Part shown: piece after piece, positions 1 through 13,780 of the stretch | How the letters are laid out: each line of letters begins with the position of its first letter | How positions within the stretch are numbered: the stretch's first letter is position 1 | NCBI RefSeq assembly: GCF_022427965.1 | Contig: NZ_JAKTTI010000018.1 | Span: 21,354-85,353, forward strand | Direction: 5' to 3' | Origin: Fredinandcohnia quinoae | Lineage (GTDB): Bacteria; Bacillota; Bacilli; Bacillales; Bacillaceae_L | Length of the DNA stretch: 64,000 nt | Made by a program: the position numbers and the translations under genes | Notes under the pieces: generated by a model | What the model was told of the DNA's origin: nothing | The model's input: the letters and a program-made list of their open reading frames with translations, nothing else | The model's database searches: none

Positions 1-42
1 AATGACACTGCGAGTGAGGGTAATTGCTAATTTGTTTGACAT
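1..42 (-). CDS. rpmD: 50S ribosomal protein L30, 5' end only
   Basis: Only the first 14 codons lie in the window; the gene runs off the left edge. The visible residues (MSNKLAITLTRSVI) match the start of bacterial L30, a small protein of the large subunit. A GGAGGG ribosome binding site sits 7 bases before the ATG. It follows rpsE by 13 bases, the usual spc-operon order. Confidence 0.85.
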   Translation of the reverse strand, partial: MSNKLAITLTRSVI

Positions 43-55
43 TTGGTTTCCCTCC

Positions 56-556
56 TTATCCTAACAGTTCTTCTACTGATTTACCACGTAACTTAGCTAC
101 ATCTTCAGCACGCTTTAATTGAGTAAGTCCATCAATAGTAGCACGAATCATATTTACTGGAGTGTTTGTTCCTAGTGATTTTGATAAAATATCACCAACA
201 CCTGCTAATTCAAGAACAGCACGTACCGGGCCACCTGCGATAACCCCTGTACCTTCTGATGCAGGCTTTAATAATACTTCACCAGCTCCAAAACGACCGA
301 TTACTTGATGAGGTATAGTAGTTCCAACCTTCGGAACCGAAATTAGGTTCTTTTTAGCATCTTCGATAGCTTTACGGATTGCATCTGGAACTTCTTGTGC
401 TTTTCCAGTACCAAATCCAACGTGTCCGTTTTTATCTCCAACTACAACTAATGCGGCAAAGCGGAATCGACGACCACCCTTTACAACCTTAGCTACACGG
501 TTAACGGTAACAACGCGTTCTTCAAGTTCTAATTTGTTTGGATCAATGCGATGCAT
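56..556 (-). CDS. rpsE: 30S ribosomal protein S5
   Basis: S5 is a small-subunit protein that contributes to decoding accuracy and to the mRNA entry site. The 166 residues match the Bacillus family length and show the N-terminal double-stranded-RNA-binding fold, including the [14 protein letters not shown] loop near residue 18 that is the site of spectinomycin-resistance changes; nothing there looks mutated. The C-terminal half has the [20 protein letters not shown] segment. It sits between rplR and rpmD in the spc operon with short gaps. Confidence 0.97.
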   Translation of the reverse strand: MHRIDPNKLELEERVVTVNRVAKVVKGGRRFRFAALVVVGDKNGHVGFGTGKAQEVPDAIRKAIEDAKKNLISVPKVGTTIPHQVIGRFGAGEVLLKPASEGTGVIAGGPVRAVLELAGVGDILSKSLGTNTPVNMIRATIDGLTQLKRAEDVAKLRGKSVEELLG

Positions 557-576
557 CTTATTGTCCCTCCTTTTTA

Positions 577-939
577 CTAAAATTCTAGTCCAGCTTCACG
601 TGCAGCTTCAGCTAAAGCTTTTACACGTCCATGATATAGATATCCTCCACGGTCAAAAACTACCGCTTTGATTCCTTTTTCGATTGCACGTTTTGCAACA
701 AGTTCGCCAACTTTTTGTGCTGCATCTACGTTACCAGCGGCTTCAAGGTTAAGTTCTTTATCCATTGTAGAAGCACTTGCAAGTGTAACAGAATTTACAT
801 CATCAATTAATTGAGCGTAAATGTGTTTGTTAGAACGAAACACATTTAAGCGAGGGCGAGCAGCAGTTCCAGATACACGAGAACGAACACGAATATGTCT
901 TTTTCTACGGACTGCATTTTTATCCTGTTTCGTAATCAT
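577..939 (-). CDS. rplR: 50S ribosomal protein L18
   Basis: L18 binds 5S rRNA and helps seat it in the central protuberance of the large subunit. The 120-residue product has the basic N-terminus ([18 protein letters not shown]) and the [20 protein letters not shown] motif near the C-terminus that is diagnostic for the family. It is preceded by rplF and followed by rpsE, each with about 20-30 bases between them, consistent with one transcript. Confidence 0.97.
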   Translation of the reverse strand: MITKQDKNAVRRKRHIRVRSRVSGTAARPRLNVFRSNKHIYAQLIDDVNSVTLASASTMDKELNLEAAGNVDAAQKVGELVAKRAIEKGIKAVVFDRGGYLYHGRVKALAEAAREAGLEF

Positions 940-971
940 TTACGTCTCTCCTTTCTTTTACCTAAAAAGGT

Positions 972-1508
972 TTACTTCGCAGTTTTACCTTCTTTACGAC
1001 GAACAAATTCACCTTCGTAGCGAATACCTTTTCCTTTATAAGGCTCAGGCGGACGTACACCACGAATATTAGCAGCTAATGCACCAACACGCTCTTTATC
1101 GATACCTTTTACAATAATTTTTGTATTTGAAGGAACATCGATTTCGATACCAGCTTCTGGAACCATTTCAACTGGGTGAGAGTAACCAACATTAAGGACT
1201 AATTTATTTCCAGCTTTTTGAGCACGGTAACCGACCCCGATTAACTCTAAGCCTCTTTCAAAGCCTTTGTGTACTCCCTCAATCATGTTTCCTAGAATAC
1301 TACGTGTTGTGCCGTGAAGTGCACGGTGTTCTTTATTATCAGTCGGACGAGTAACGTTAATAACGTTATCTTCATGCTTAATAATCATATCAGGATGGAA
1401 AGTACGAGTTAGTTCGCCTTTCGGTCCTTTTACAGTAATAGTGTTTTCGTTAAAAGTAACAGTAACACCAGATGGAATTTCGATTGGTTTCTTACCAATA
1501 CGTGACAT
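972..1508 (-). CDS. rplF: 50S ribosomal protein L6
   Basis: L6 is a two-domain large-subunit protein near the factor-binding centre. The product has 178 residues, the usual length, starting [15 protein letters not shown] and ending with the basic C-terminal tail [19 protein letters not shown]. The [19 protein letters not shown] segment at the domain junction is typical. A GGAGGTG-type binding site precedes the ATG. Part of the spc operon, downstream of rpsH. Confidence 0.97.
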   Translation of the reverse strand: MSRIGKKPIEIPSGVTVTFNENTITVKGPKGELTRTFHPDMIIKHEDNVINVTRPTDNKEHRALHGTTRSILGNMIEGVHKGFERGLELIGVGYRAQKAGNKLVLNVGYSHPVEMVPEAGIEIDVPSNTKIIVKGIDKERVGALAANIRGVRPPEPYKGKGIRYEGEFVRRKEGKTAK

Positions 1509-1536
1509 GTACTACACCTCCATTCTTTTCAAGCAA

Positions 1537-2704
<1,168 letters not shown>

Positions 2705-2727
2705 GTAAGTACCTCCTTTCTTCTATA

Positions 2728-3039
2728 CTATTTATCTAAAGTTTCACCAGATTTTTTTGCAACACGTACCTTTTTGCCATTAACTTCTTTGTAACCAACA
2801 CGAGTTGGTGTACCAGATTTTGGATCTAATGGCATAACATTTGATACATGAATAGGTGCCTCTTGGCTGATAATTCCACCTTGTGGATTAGCTTGAGACG
2901 GCTTTGAATGTTTTTTTACAATATTTACGCCTTCAACTAGTACACGGTCTTTCTTTGGATATGCTTCAAGGATTACACCTTGTTTACCTTTATCTTTTCC
3001 AGAAAGAACTTGAACTTTGTCACCTTTTTTTACATGCAT
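2728..3039 (-). CDS. rplX: 50S ribosomal protein L24
   Basis: L24 is an early assembly protein of the large subunit. The 103-residue product opens with [20 protein letters not shown], the KOW motif that binds RNA, and has the [20 protein letters not shown] segment in the middle. It follows rplN and precedes rplE with short spacers. Confidence 0.97.
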   Translation of the reverse strand: MHVKKGDKVQVLSGKDKGKQGVILEAYPKKDRVLVEGVNIVKKHSKPSQANPQGGIISQEAPIHVSNVMPLDPKSGTPTRVGYKEVNGKKVRVAKKSGETLDK

Positions 3040-3076
3040 CTATTTCGCACCTCCTTAAAGGCCAATCAATTTCGTT

Positions 3077-3445
<369 letters not shown>

Positions 3446-3492
3446 TCATGAAACCTCCCTTCGGATTTTTGATTGATCCGAACAAATTAAAA

Positions 3493-3777
<285 letters not shown>

Positions 3778-3784
3778 TTATCGA

Positions 3785-5064
<1,280 letters not shown>

Positions 5065-5067
5065 TAC

Positions 5068-5409
5068 TTATCCCTCCTTTTTCTCTGATACCACGATCGT
5101 AATGTGGCTAGTGCGTTTGTTGATTTGACTTGCACGTCCCATTGCTCTAGGACGGAATCTTTTTAATGTTGGACCTTCATTTACATACGCTTCAGTAATT
5201 ACTAAATTGTTTGCGTCCATTTCGTAGTTATGTTCTGCATTTGCAATTGCAGAGTTTAGAACTTTTTCTACAATTGGAGAAGCAGCTTTTGGTGTATGAC
5301 GTAGGATTGCAACTGCTTCACCTACTTGCTTACCTCGAATCAAATCAGCGACTAGTCGAACTTTACGAGGAGCAATACGAACTGTTCTCGCGACAGCTTT
5401 AGCTTGCAT
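5068..5409 (-). CDS. rplV: 50S ribosomal protein L22
   Basis: L22 has a beta hairpin that lines the exit tunnel and is a site of macrolide-resistance changes. The chosen start [20 protein letters not shown] has a GAGGAGG binding site 8 bases upstream; the longer frame would begin inside the rpsS stop. The 113-residue product has the [20 protein letters not shown] tip segment, which looks unaltered. Confidence 0.96.
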   Translation of the reverse strand: MQAKAVARTVRIAPRKVRLVADLIRGKQVGEAVAILRHTPKAASPIVEKVLNSAIANAEHNYEMDANNLVITEAYVNEGPTLKRFRPRAMGRASQINKRTSHITIVVSEKKEG

Positions 5410-5426
5410 AGATAATCCTCCTCTCA

Positions 5427-5705
5427 TTAACGTCTTGTTTTCTTATCGTCATTTGCATGGCCTTTATAAGTACGAGTTGGTGCGAATTCACCAAGCTTGT
5501 GACCAACCATATCTTCAGTTACATAGACCGGCACGTGTTTGCGACCATCATATACAGCGATTGTGTGACCAATAAATTGAGGGAAAATTGTTGAACGACG
5601 AGACCAAGTTTTAATAACTTGCTTTTTCTCAGAATCATTCATCTTTTCTACCTTAACCATCAAGTGATCATCAACAAAAGGTCCCTTTTTTAAGCTACGA
5701 CCCAT
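5427..5705 (-). CDS. rpsS: 30S ribosomal protein S19
   Basis: S19 is in the head of the small subunit and contacts S13 and the large subunit. The 92-residue product begins [20 protein letters not shown] and has the [20 protein letters not shown] and [16 protein letters not shown] segments that define the family. It lies between rplB and rplV. Confidence 0.97.
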   Translation of the reverse strand: MGRSLKKGPFVDDHLMVKVEKMNDSEKKQVIKTWSRRSTIFPQFIGHTIAVYDGRKHVPVYVTEDMVGHKLGEFAPTRTYKGHANDDKKTRR

Positions 5706-5762
5706 GAGTGAACCTCCCTTCGTGATTGACCTACGGTTCCGATGAACCGTAGCACAATCCCG

Positions 5763-6593
5763 TTATTTTTTACGACTACGTACGATAAATTTATCAGACT
5801 TATTCGTTTTCTTACGAGTTTTGAATCCAAGAGTTGGTTTACCCCATGGAGTCATTGGTGATTTACGTCCGATTGGAGATTTACCTTCACCACCACCGTG
5901 TGGGTGATCGTTAGGGTTCATTACAGATCCACGAACTGTTGGGCGCTTGCCTAACCAACGTGAACGACCTGCTTTACCAATGTTCACTAGTTCGTGTTGT
6001 TCATTACCTACTTGACCGATTGTTGCACGGCAAGTTGCAAGAATCATACGAACCTCACCAGAGTTAAGACGTACTAATACGTACTTACCTTCTTTACCAA
6101 GAACTTGTGCAGAAGTACCAGCAGAACGTACTAATTGACCGCCTTTACCAGGTTTTAATTCAATATTGTGGATTACTGTACCCACTGGAATATTTACTAA
6201 TGGAAGTGCATTTCCTACTTTAATATCAGCTTCAGGTCCTGATACTACCTCCATACCAACTTTTAAGTTTTTAGGAGCTAGGATGTAGCGCTTTTCTCCA
6301 TCAACATAGTTTATTAAAGCAATATTTGCTGAACGGTTTGGATCATATTCAATCGTAGCAACGCGTCCTGGTATACCATCTTTTTCACGTTTGAAATCGA
6401 TGATACGGTATTGACGCTTGTGACCGCCACCTTGATGACGTACTGTTAATTTACCTTGGTTGTTACGACCACCTTTTCTGTGTAAAGGCGCTAGTAACGA
6501 CTTTTCCGGTTTGTCAGTAGTTATGTCAGCAAAATCTAATGATGTCATATTACGACGACCGTTTGAGGTTGGTTTATAATGTTTAATCGCCAT
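5763..6593 (-). CDS. rplB: 50S ribosomal protein L2
   Basis: L2 is a core large-subunit protein needed for subunit joining and peptidyl transfer. The product is 276 residues, with the [20 protein letters not shown] segment near residue 225 carrying the histidine implicated in peptidyl transferase activity. It lies between rplW and rpsS. Confidence 0.97.
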   Translation of the reverse strand: MAIKHYKPTSNGRRNMTSLDFADITTDKPEKSLLAPLHRKGGRNNQGKLTVRHQGGGHKRQYRIIDFKREKDGIPGRVATIEYDPNRSANIALINYVDGEKRYILAPKNLKVGMEVVSGPEADIKVGNALPLVNIPVGTVIHNIELKPGKGGQLVRSAGTSAQVLGKEGKYVLVRLNSGEVRMILATCRATIGQVGNEQHELVNIGKAGRSRWLGKRPTVRGSVMNPNDHPHGGGEGKSPIGRKSPMTPWGKPTLGFKTRKKTNKSDKFIVRSRKK

Positions 6594-6620
6594 CTCTATT
6601 TCCCTCCTTCTCTTTTAGAC

Positions 6621-6908
6621 TTATACTTCAAAGAATTCAATTTCTTTGCTATCAGCTGTTAATTTTACAATCGCTTTTCTGCGTTTGTTTGTGTATCCGC
6701 TGTGACGACCTACACGTTTGAATTTGCCTTTGTAATTCATGACGTTAACTTTTTCAACTTTAACTCCGAAAATTTGCTCAATCGCATCTTTTACTTCAGT
6801 CTTGTTTGATTTAACATCAACATCAAATGTATATTTTTTCTCAGCCATTAGATCTGATGAACGTTCAGTAATTACGGGGCGCTTAATAATATCACGAGGA
6901 TCTTTCAT
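6621..6908 (-). CDS. rplW: 50S ribosomal protein L23
   Basis: L23 lies at the tunnel exit and is the docking site for trigger factor. The 95-residue product begins [20 protein letters not shown] and has the [20 protein letters not shown] segment. Its ATG overlaps the rplD stop codon by one base (TAATG), so the two are probably translationally coupled. Confidence 0.97.
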   Translation of the reverse strand: MKDPRDIIKRPVITERSSDLMAEKKYTFDVDVKSNKTEVKDAIEQIFGVKVEKVNVMNYKGKFKRVGRHSGYTNKRRKAIVKLTADSKEIEFFEV

Positions 6909-7531
6909 TATGCGAGCACCTCCTCTACTTTTTCCACCGCAGCTTTAGTAATCACAAGCTTATCGTGGTTAAGAACATCAAGAACATTTACTCCATTTGC
7001 CGCAACAACAGTTACTCCAGGAATATTACGTGCTGAAAGTGCAATTGCTTCGTTGTTATCAGCTGTTACAATCAATGCTTTGCGGTCTACGTTTAAACCT
7101 TTTAAGACTGCAACCATTTCTTTTGTTTTTGGAGTGTCTAATACTAGATTATCTAATACTAAAATATTGTCCTCTAACACTTTACTTGATAATGCTGATT
7201 TGATTGCTAAACGGCGTACTTTTTTAGGTAATTTAAAGCTATAGCTTCTTGGTGTAGGACCAAATACTGTCCCACCGCCACGCCATTGTGGTGAACGGAT
7301 TGACCCTTGACGAGCACGACCAGTTCCTTTTTGACGCCAAGGTTTGCGTCCTCCGCCAGCTACTTCTGAGCGAATTTTTGTTTTATGAGTACCTTGACGC
7401 ATTGATGCTCTTTGCATAATGACAGCGTCAAATAGTACTTTGTTATTTGGTTCAATCCCGAATACAGAATCGTTTAATTCGATTTCTCCAACTGATGAAC
7501 CAGTTTGGTTATACAATGATACTTTTGGCAT
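6908..7531 (-). CDS. rplD: 50S ribosomal protein L4
   Basis: L4 lines the exit tunnel opposite L22; macrolide-resistance changes fall in its extended loop. The 207-residue product has the loop motif [20 protein letters not shown] near residue 60, unaltered. It lies between rplC and rplW. Confidence 0.97.
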   Translation of the reverse strand: MPKVSLYNQTGSSVGEIELNDSVFGIEPNNKVLFDAVIMQRASMRQGTHKTKIRSEVAGGGRKPWRQKGTGRARQGSIRSPQWRGGGTVFGPTPRSYSFKLPKKVRRLAIKSALSSKVLEDNILVLDNLVLDTPKTKEMVAVLKGLNVDRKALIVTADNNEAIALSARNIPGVTVVAANGVNVLDVLNHDKLVITKAAVEKVEEVLA

Positions 7532-7557
7532 AGGAATTTTCCTCCTTTCTTAGTAAA

Positions 7558-8187
7558 TTACTTTGCTTTTACAGCAGATTTAATAGTAATTACTGATTTT
7601 CTTGCGCCTGGTACATTACCTTTTACTAAAAGAAGATTACGTTCTGTATCTACTTTAACAATTTCTAAGTTTTGAACAGTAACACGTTCTCCACCCATAC
7701 GTCCAGGTAGTAGTTTGTTTTTGAATACACGGTTTGGTGCTACAGGTCCCATTGAACCAGGACGACGGTGGTAGCGTGAACCATGAGACATAGGTCCGCG
7801 GGATTGTCCGTGGCGTTTAATCGCACCTTGGAATCCTTTACCTTTTGATTTTCCTGTTACATCAACAATATCTCCTTCAGCGAAGATATCAACTTTGACT
7901 TCTTGACCAACTTCAAACTGCTCTAAACTTACTCCACGTAATTCACGTACGAAGCGCTTAGTTCCAGTATTAGCTTTTGCCACATGGCCTTTTTCAGGTT
8001 TGTTTGAAAGCTTTTCTCTTTTATCATCAAAACCGATTTGAATCGCTTCATAACCATCAGTTTCAACAGATTTCTTTTGAAGTACTACGTTTGGAGTAGC
8101 TTCGATAACTGTTACCGGTACAAGTTCACCATTTCCTACGAATACTTGAGTCATACCGATTTTTCTACCTAAGATTCCCTTGGTCAT
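7558..8187 (-). CDS. rplC: 50S ribosomal protein L3
   Basis: L3 is one of the two assembly initiator proteins of the large subunit. The 209-residue product starts [20 protein letters not shown] and has the [20 protein letters not shown] segment near the peptidyl transferase centre. It is the second gene of the S10 operon; a GGAGGTGTGACTA binding site precedes it. Confidence 0.97.
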   Translation of the reverse strand: MTKGILGRKIGMTQVFVGNGELVPVTVIEATPNVVLQKKSVETDGYEAIQIGFDDKREKLSNKPEKGHVAKANTGTKRFVRELRGVSLEQFEVGQEVKVDIFAEGDIVDVTGKSKGKGFQGAIKRHGQSRGPMSHGSRYHRRPGSMGPVAPNRVFKNKLLPGRMGGERVTVQNLEIVKVDTERNLLLVKGNVPGARKSVITIKSAVKAK

Positions 8188-8229
8188 TAGTCACACCTCC
8201 TATAATATTTGCATTTATTTCATATTGAA

Positions 8230-8796
<567 letters not shown>

Positions 8797-8829
8797 TTAT
8801 TGGAAAAGAATATTTTTAGGCAAAATAAA

Positions 8830-8851
8830 ACAGGTGAGAGTCTCACCTGTC
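8830..8851 (-). terminator. Rho-independent terminator of tuf
   Basis: A perfect 10-bp stem (ACAGGTGAGA / TCTCACCTGT) followed on the minus strand by TTTATTTT. It lies 17 bases after the tuf stop codon and ends the str operon transcript. Confidence 0.9.
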
Positions 8852-8868
8852 TTTTATCATTCATTTAA

Positions 8869-10059
8869 TTATTCTTGGATTGTAGCAACGATACCAGCGC
8901 CTACTGTACGTCCACCTTCACGAATAGAGAACTTAGTTCCTTCTTCGATCGCAACTGGAGCAATTAGCTCAACAGTCATTTCGATGTTATCACCAGGCAT
9001 TACCATTTCAACACCTTCTGGAAGTTGGCAAATTCCAGTTACGTCAGTTGTACGGAAGTAGAACTGAGGACGGTAGTTAGAGAAGAATGGAGTGTGACGT
9101 CCACCCTCTTCTTTTGATAATACATAAACTTCTGCTTTGAATTTAGTGTGTGGCTTGATTGTGCCTGGTTTAGCAAGTACTTGACCACGTTGGATGTCTT
9201 CACGAGCAACACCACGAAGTAGTGCACCGATGTTGTCACCAGCTTCAGCAAAGTCAAGAAGCTTACGGAACATTTCAACACCTGTTACAGTAGTTGATTT
9301 TGGCTCTTCAGTTAAACCGATGATTTCTACAACTTCACCAACTTTAACTTGTCCGCGCTCTACACGACCTGTAGCAACAGTTCCACGACCAGTGATTGAG
9401 AATACGTCCTCAACTGGCATCATGAATGGCTTTTCAGTATCACGTTGTGGATTTGGAATGTACTCATCAACAGCAGCCATTAATTCAAGTACTTTTTCTT
9501 CCCATTCTGTTTCACCTTCAAGAGCTTTAAGAGCAGAACCTTTGATAACAGGAATGTCGTCACCAGGGAATTCATATTCAGAAAGAAGGTCACGAATTTC
9601 CATTTCTACTAGTTCTAATAATTCTTCGTCATCTACCATGTCACATTTGTTCATGAATACAACAAGGTAAGGTACACCTACTTGACGAGATAGAAGGATG
9701 TGCTCACGAGTTTGTGGCATTGGACCATCAGCTGCAGAAACAACTAGGATTCCTCCGTCCATTTGTGCAGCACCAGTGATCATGTTTTTAACATAGTCAG
9801 CGTGTCCTGGGCAGTCAACGTGTGCATAGTGACGTGCATCAGTTTCATACTCAACGTGTGCAGTAGAGATTGTGATTCCACGTTCTCTTTCTTCTGGAGC
9901 ACCATCGATTTGGTCGTAAGCCATAGCTACACCTTTACCAGATCTTTTTGCTAATACGTTAGTGATTGCAGCAGTTAAAGTAGTTTTACCGTGGTCAACG
10001 TGACCAATTGTACCGATATTTGCATGTGGTTTCGAACGGTCAAATTTCTCTTTTCCCAT
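8869..10059 (-). CDS. tuf: Translation elongation factor Tu
   Basis: EF-Tu delivers aminoacyl-tRNA to the ribosomal A site using GTP. The 396-residue product has the P loop [11 protein letters not shown] near residue 18, switch I ending [15 protein letters not shown], the [12 protein letters not shown] motif near residue 80, and the NKCD base-recognition motif, followed by two beta-barrel domains. Last gene of the str operon, about 130 bases after fusA. Confidence 0.99.
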   Translation of the reverse strand: MGKEKFDRSKPHANIGTIGHVDHGKTTLTAAITNVLAKRSGKGVAMAYDQIDGAPEERERGITISTAHVEYETDARHYAHVDCPGHADYVKNMITGAAQMDGGILVVSAADGPMPQTREHILLSRQVGVPYLVVFMNKCDMVDDEELLELVEMEIRDLLSEYEFPGDDIPVIKGSALKALEGETEWEEKVLELMAAVDEYIPNPQRDTEKPFMMPVEDVFSITGRGTVATGRVERGQVKVGEVVEIIGLTEEPKSTTVTGVEMFRKLLDFAEAGDNIGALLRGVAREDIQRGQVLAKPGTIKPHTKFKAEVYVLSKEEGGRHTPFFSNYRPQFYFRTTDVTGICQLPEGVEMVMPGDNIEMTVELIAPVAIEEGTKFSIREGGRTVGAGIVATIQE

Positions 10060-10107
10060 TTGAAAAGCCTCCTTAAGTATTTTTGTTTTTAATGGTAAGT
10101 ATGAAAT

Positions 10108-10150
10108 GCTATGAAAGTGAGAATCTTCATATAAGCTTCACTTTCATAGC
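10108..10150 (-). promoter_or_regulatory. Long hairpin in the fusA-tuf spacer
   Basis: An almost perfect inverted repeat with 13-bp arms (GCTATGAAAGTGA / TCACTTTCATAGC) around a 17-base loop lies between fusA and tuf. It is not followed by a T run on the minus strand, so it does not look like a simple terminator. A role in transcript processing or stability is inferred only. Confidence 0.55.
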
Positions 10151-10190
10151 TTACATAAGTAGTTATACTTTAAGTAAAGATGAAAATCAA

Positions 10191-12269
10191 TTATTCACCT
10201 TTATTTTTTTTGATAATTTCTTCAGAAATTGATTTTGGTACTTCTTCATAGTGGTCAAAATGCATTGTGAATACTCCGCGACCTTGTGTGTTAGAACGTA
10301 AAGAAGTAGCATATCCGAACATTTCAGATAGTGGAACCATTGCACGAACAACTTGTGCATTACCACGTGCTTCCATACCTTCTACACGTCCACGACGTGA
10401 AGTGATACCACCCATGATATCTCCCATGTATTCTTCAGGGATAACAACTTCAACCTTCATAACAGGTTCTAAGATAACAGGGCTACATTTTGAAGCTGCA
10501 TTTTTAAGTGCCATTGACGCAGCAATTTTAAACGCCATTTCACTTGAGTCTACATCATGGTATGAACCATCATATAGTCTAGCTTTAATATCAACTAATG
10601 GATAACCAGCTAGTACCCCTCTATCAAGAGCGTCTTCAAGTCCAGCTTGTACTGCAGGAATGTATTCACGAGGAACAACCCCACCTACGATGCCGTTTTC
10701 AAATTCAAATCCTTTACCTTCTTCATTTGGAGCGAACTCGATCCACACGTGACCGTATTGTCCACGTCCACCAGATTGACGAGCAAATTTACCCTCAACT
10801 TGAGCAGATGAACGGAATGTTTCACGGTAAGCAACTTGTGGAGCACCAACATTAGCTTCAACTTTGAATTCACGCTTCATACGATCAACAAGGATATCTA
10901 AGTGAAGTTCACCCATACCCGCAATAATCGTTTGACCCGTTTCTTGGTCAGTATGTGCTCTAAATGTTGGATCCTCTTCTTGAAGCTTTTGTAAAGCAGT
11001 TGACATTTTGTCTTGGTCTGCTTTTGATTTTGGTTCAACAGAAAGTTGAATAACTGGTTCTGGGAATGTCATTGACTCAAGAATTACTAATTCTTTTTCA
11101 TCACATAACGTATCACCAGTAGTTGTATCTTTTAATCCTACAGCAGCAGCAATATCACCTGCATGAACTACAGAGATTTCTTGACGGCTGTTTGCGTGCA
11201 TTTGTAGAATACGACCAACACGTTCACGCTTACCTTTTGTAGAGTTTTGTACATATGATCCTGAGTTTAATGTACCAGAGTACACACGGAAGAATGTTAA
11301 CTTACCTACATAAGGGTCTGTCATAACTTTGAATGCAAGAGCTGAGAATGGCTCATTGTCATCAGAATGACGCTCAACTTCTTCTTCAGATTCAGGTAGA
11401 TGACCTTTAATAGAAGGAACATCTGTTGGAGCTGGAAGATAGTCGATTACAGCATCTAGCATTTTTTGAACACCTTTGTTCTTAAATGCTGTTCCACACA
11501 TTACAGGATAGAATTCAACATTAATTGTACCTTTACGAATAGCAGCTTTTAGCTCTTCTTTAGAGATTTCTTCTCCACCAAGGTATTTTTCCATTAATTC
11601 TTCATCTAATTCTGCAACAGCTTCTAATAACTTCTCACGGTATTCATTTGCTTGATCTACATATTCTTCAGGAATTTCTCCTTCTTGAATATCTGTACCA
11701 AGGTCATTACCATAAAAAGTAGCAGTCATTTCAACAAGGTCAATAATTCCACTGAATTGATCTTCCGCACCAATTGGCAATTGGATTGGATGAGCATTCG
11801 CTTGTAAACGGTCATGAATTGTACCAACTGAATATAGGAAGTCCGCACCTATCTTATCCATTTTATTAACGAATACGACACGTGGTACTCCATAAGTTGT
11901 TGCTTGTCTCCAAACAGTTTCAGTTTGTGGTTCAACCCCAGACTGTGCATCAAGAACCGTTACTGCACCATCTAATACACGAAGAGAACGCTCAACCTCA
12001 ACAGTGAAGTCTACGTGTCCTGGTGTATCGATAATGTTAACGCGGTTACCCTTCCATTGAGCAGTTGTTGCTGCAGATGTAATTGTAATTCCACGCTCTT
12101 GTTCTTGTTCCATCCAGTCCATTTGAGATGCACCTTCATGAGTTTCACCGATTTTATGAATTTTACCAGTGTAATAAAGGATACGCTCAGTTGTTGTGGT
12201 TTTACCAGCATCGATATGCGCCATGATACCGATGTTACGAGTGTTTTCTAAGGAGAACTCTCTTGACAT
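10191..12269 (-). CDS. fusA: Translation elongation factor G
   Basis: EF-G is the GTPase that drives ribosomal translocation and, with RRF, recycling. The 692-residue product has the P loop [19 protein letters not shown] at residue 17, [20 protein letters not shown] near residue 80, and the five-domain layout ending in the [20 protein letters not shown] segment of domain IV/V. No change at commonly described fusidic acid sites was checked residue by residue. Third gene of the str operon. Confidence 0.99.
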   Translation of the reverse strand: MSREFSLENTRNIGIMAHIDAGKTTTTERILYYTGKIHKIGETHEGASQMDWMEQEQERGITITSAATTAQWKGNRVNIIDTPGHVDFTVEVERSLRVLDGAVTVLDAQSGVEPQTETVWRQATTYGVPRVVFVNKMDKIGADFLYSVGTIHDRLQANAHPIQLPIGAEDQFSGIIDLVEMTATFYGNDLGTDIQEGEIPEEYVDQANEYREKLLEAVAELDEELMEKYLGGEEISKEELKAAIRKGTINVEFYPVMCGTAFKNKGVQKMLDAVIDYLPAPTDVPSIKGHLPESEEEVERHSDDNEPFSALAFKVMTDPYVGKLTFFRVYSGTLNSGSYVQNSTKGKRERVGRILQMHANSRQEISVVHAGDIAAAVGLKDTTTGDTLCDEKELVILESMTFPEPVIQLSVEPKSKADQDKMSTALQKLQEEDPTFRAHTDQETGQTIIAGMGELHLDILVDRMKREFKVEANVGAPQVAYRETFRSSAQVEGKFARQSGGRGQYGHVWIEFAPNEEGKGFEFENGIVGGVVPREYIPAVQAGLEDALDRGVLAGYPLVDIKARLYDGSYHDVDSSEMAFKIAASMALKNAASKCSPVILEPVMKVEVVIPEEYMGDIMGGITSRRGRVEGMEARGNAQVVRAMVPLSEMFGYATSLRSNTQGRGVFTMHFDHYEEVPKSISEEIIKKNKGE

Positions 12270-12313
12270 TGGGTCTTTCTCCTTCCTTTGTTAAGTATGG
12301 TTTTTATTAGGAA

Positions 12314-12347
12314 GCTCTGCTAAAATCGTTTCCTAATTTAACAGAGC
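12314..12347 (-). promoter_or_regulatory. Hairpin in the rpsG-fusA spacer
   Basis: Arms GCTCTGCTAAA and TTTAACAGAGC (one mismatch) can pair in the spacer between rpsG and fusA. No T run follows, so it is more likely a processing or stability element than a terminator. Confidence 0.4.
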
Positions 12348-12361
12348 ATGTAGTGTGAATC

Positions 12362-12832
12362 TTACCAACGATAGTGAGCAAACGCTTTGTTTGCTTCTGC
12401 CATTTTGTGAGTGTCTTCACGCTTTTTAACAGATGCACCACTATTATTAGCAGCATCTAAAATTTCATTAGCTAAACGCTCTTCCATCGTTTTTTCTCCA
12501 CGAAGACGTGCGTAATTAACTAACCAACGAAGACCAAGAGTTGTACGACGGTCTGGGCGTACTTCTACAGGAACTTGGTAGTTCGCACCCCCAACACGAC
12601 GTGCTCTTACTTCAAGTACCGGCATAATATTTTTGATTGCTTGCTCGAATACTTCCATAGCATTTTTACCTGAACGTTCTTGAACTAGTTCAAATGCGTT
12701 ATATAAAATTGCTTGTGATTTACCTCTTTTACCATCAACCATCATTTTGTTGATCAAACGAGTTACAAGCTTTGAATTATAAATTGGATCTGGTAATACA
12801 TCTCTTTTTGAAACAGGTCCTTTACGAGGCAT
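12362..12832 (-). CDS. rpsG: 30S ribosomal protein S7
   Basis: S7 nucleates assembly of the head of the small subunit and contacts the E-site tRNA. The 156-residue product starts [20 protein letters not shown] and ends [14 protein letters not shown], the family's usual ends. It lies between rpsL and fusA. Confidence 0.97.
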   Translation of the reverse strand: MPRKGPVSKRDVLPDPIYNSKLVTRLINKMMVDGKRGKSQAILYNAFELVQERSGKNAMEVFEQAIKNIMPVLEVRARRVGGANYQVPVEVRPDRRTTLGLRWLVNYARLRGEKTMEERLANEILDAANNSGASVKKREDTHKMAEANKAFAHYRW

Positions 12833-12871
12833 TATATTTCCTCCTTTCAGTAATAATAAATATCATTTCTC

Positions 12872-13396
<525 letters not shown>

Positions 13397-13645
13397 TTAA
13401 TTAATAATTGCAACAGCAGAAGCTCCAACCTCTATTCCACAAGCTTTTCCGAGCTTTTTCATAGAATCTACTTTTGTTACAGGTACTTGTCTTTCCTCGG
13501 CAGCGTGTAATATTTTATTAATCACACGTTGATCTGCATCTTCTGCCACAACAACTTCCTGTACATGCATAGTTTGAATTGCTTTTACTGCCTGCTTTGT
13601 ACCAACGATTAACTTCGTTGCCTGTAATACTTTTTCATAAGACAT
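13397..13645 (-). CDS. rplGB: L7Ae-family K-turn RNA-binding protein (YbxF)
   Basis: An 82-residue L7Ae/L30e-fold protein matching B. subtilis YbxF, which binds kink-turn RNA; its cellular role is not settled. The end GKACGIEVGASAVAIIN is typical of the family. The start MSYEKVLQATKL follows the B. subtilis protein; an ATG one codon upstream (13648) is closer to the GGAGG and could be used instead. It lies between rpoC and rpsL, as in Bacillus. Confidence 0.9.
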   Translation of the reverse strand: MSYEKVLQATKLIVGTKQAVKAIQTMHVQEVVVAEDADQRVINKILHAAEERQVPVTKVDSMKKLGKACGIEVGASAVAIIN

Positions 13646-13780
13646 CATAAATATCCTCCAAAGTATCAGGTTTAAGGAGCACCTTTGATATATTAACATC
13701 CTAAGAGAAGGATGTCAACTACATGTGAAATATTTTATTTCAACTTGTAGGTAACATCCATTCTTAGAACTATCATTTCA

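Noticed and set aside
9194..9670. A 158-codon plus-strand frame opposite tuf
   Set aside because: It mirrors the highly conserved tuf codons; Ser/Thr/Pro-rich composition typical of antisense shadows.
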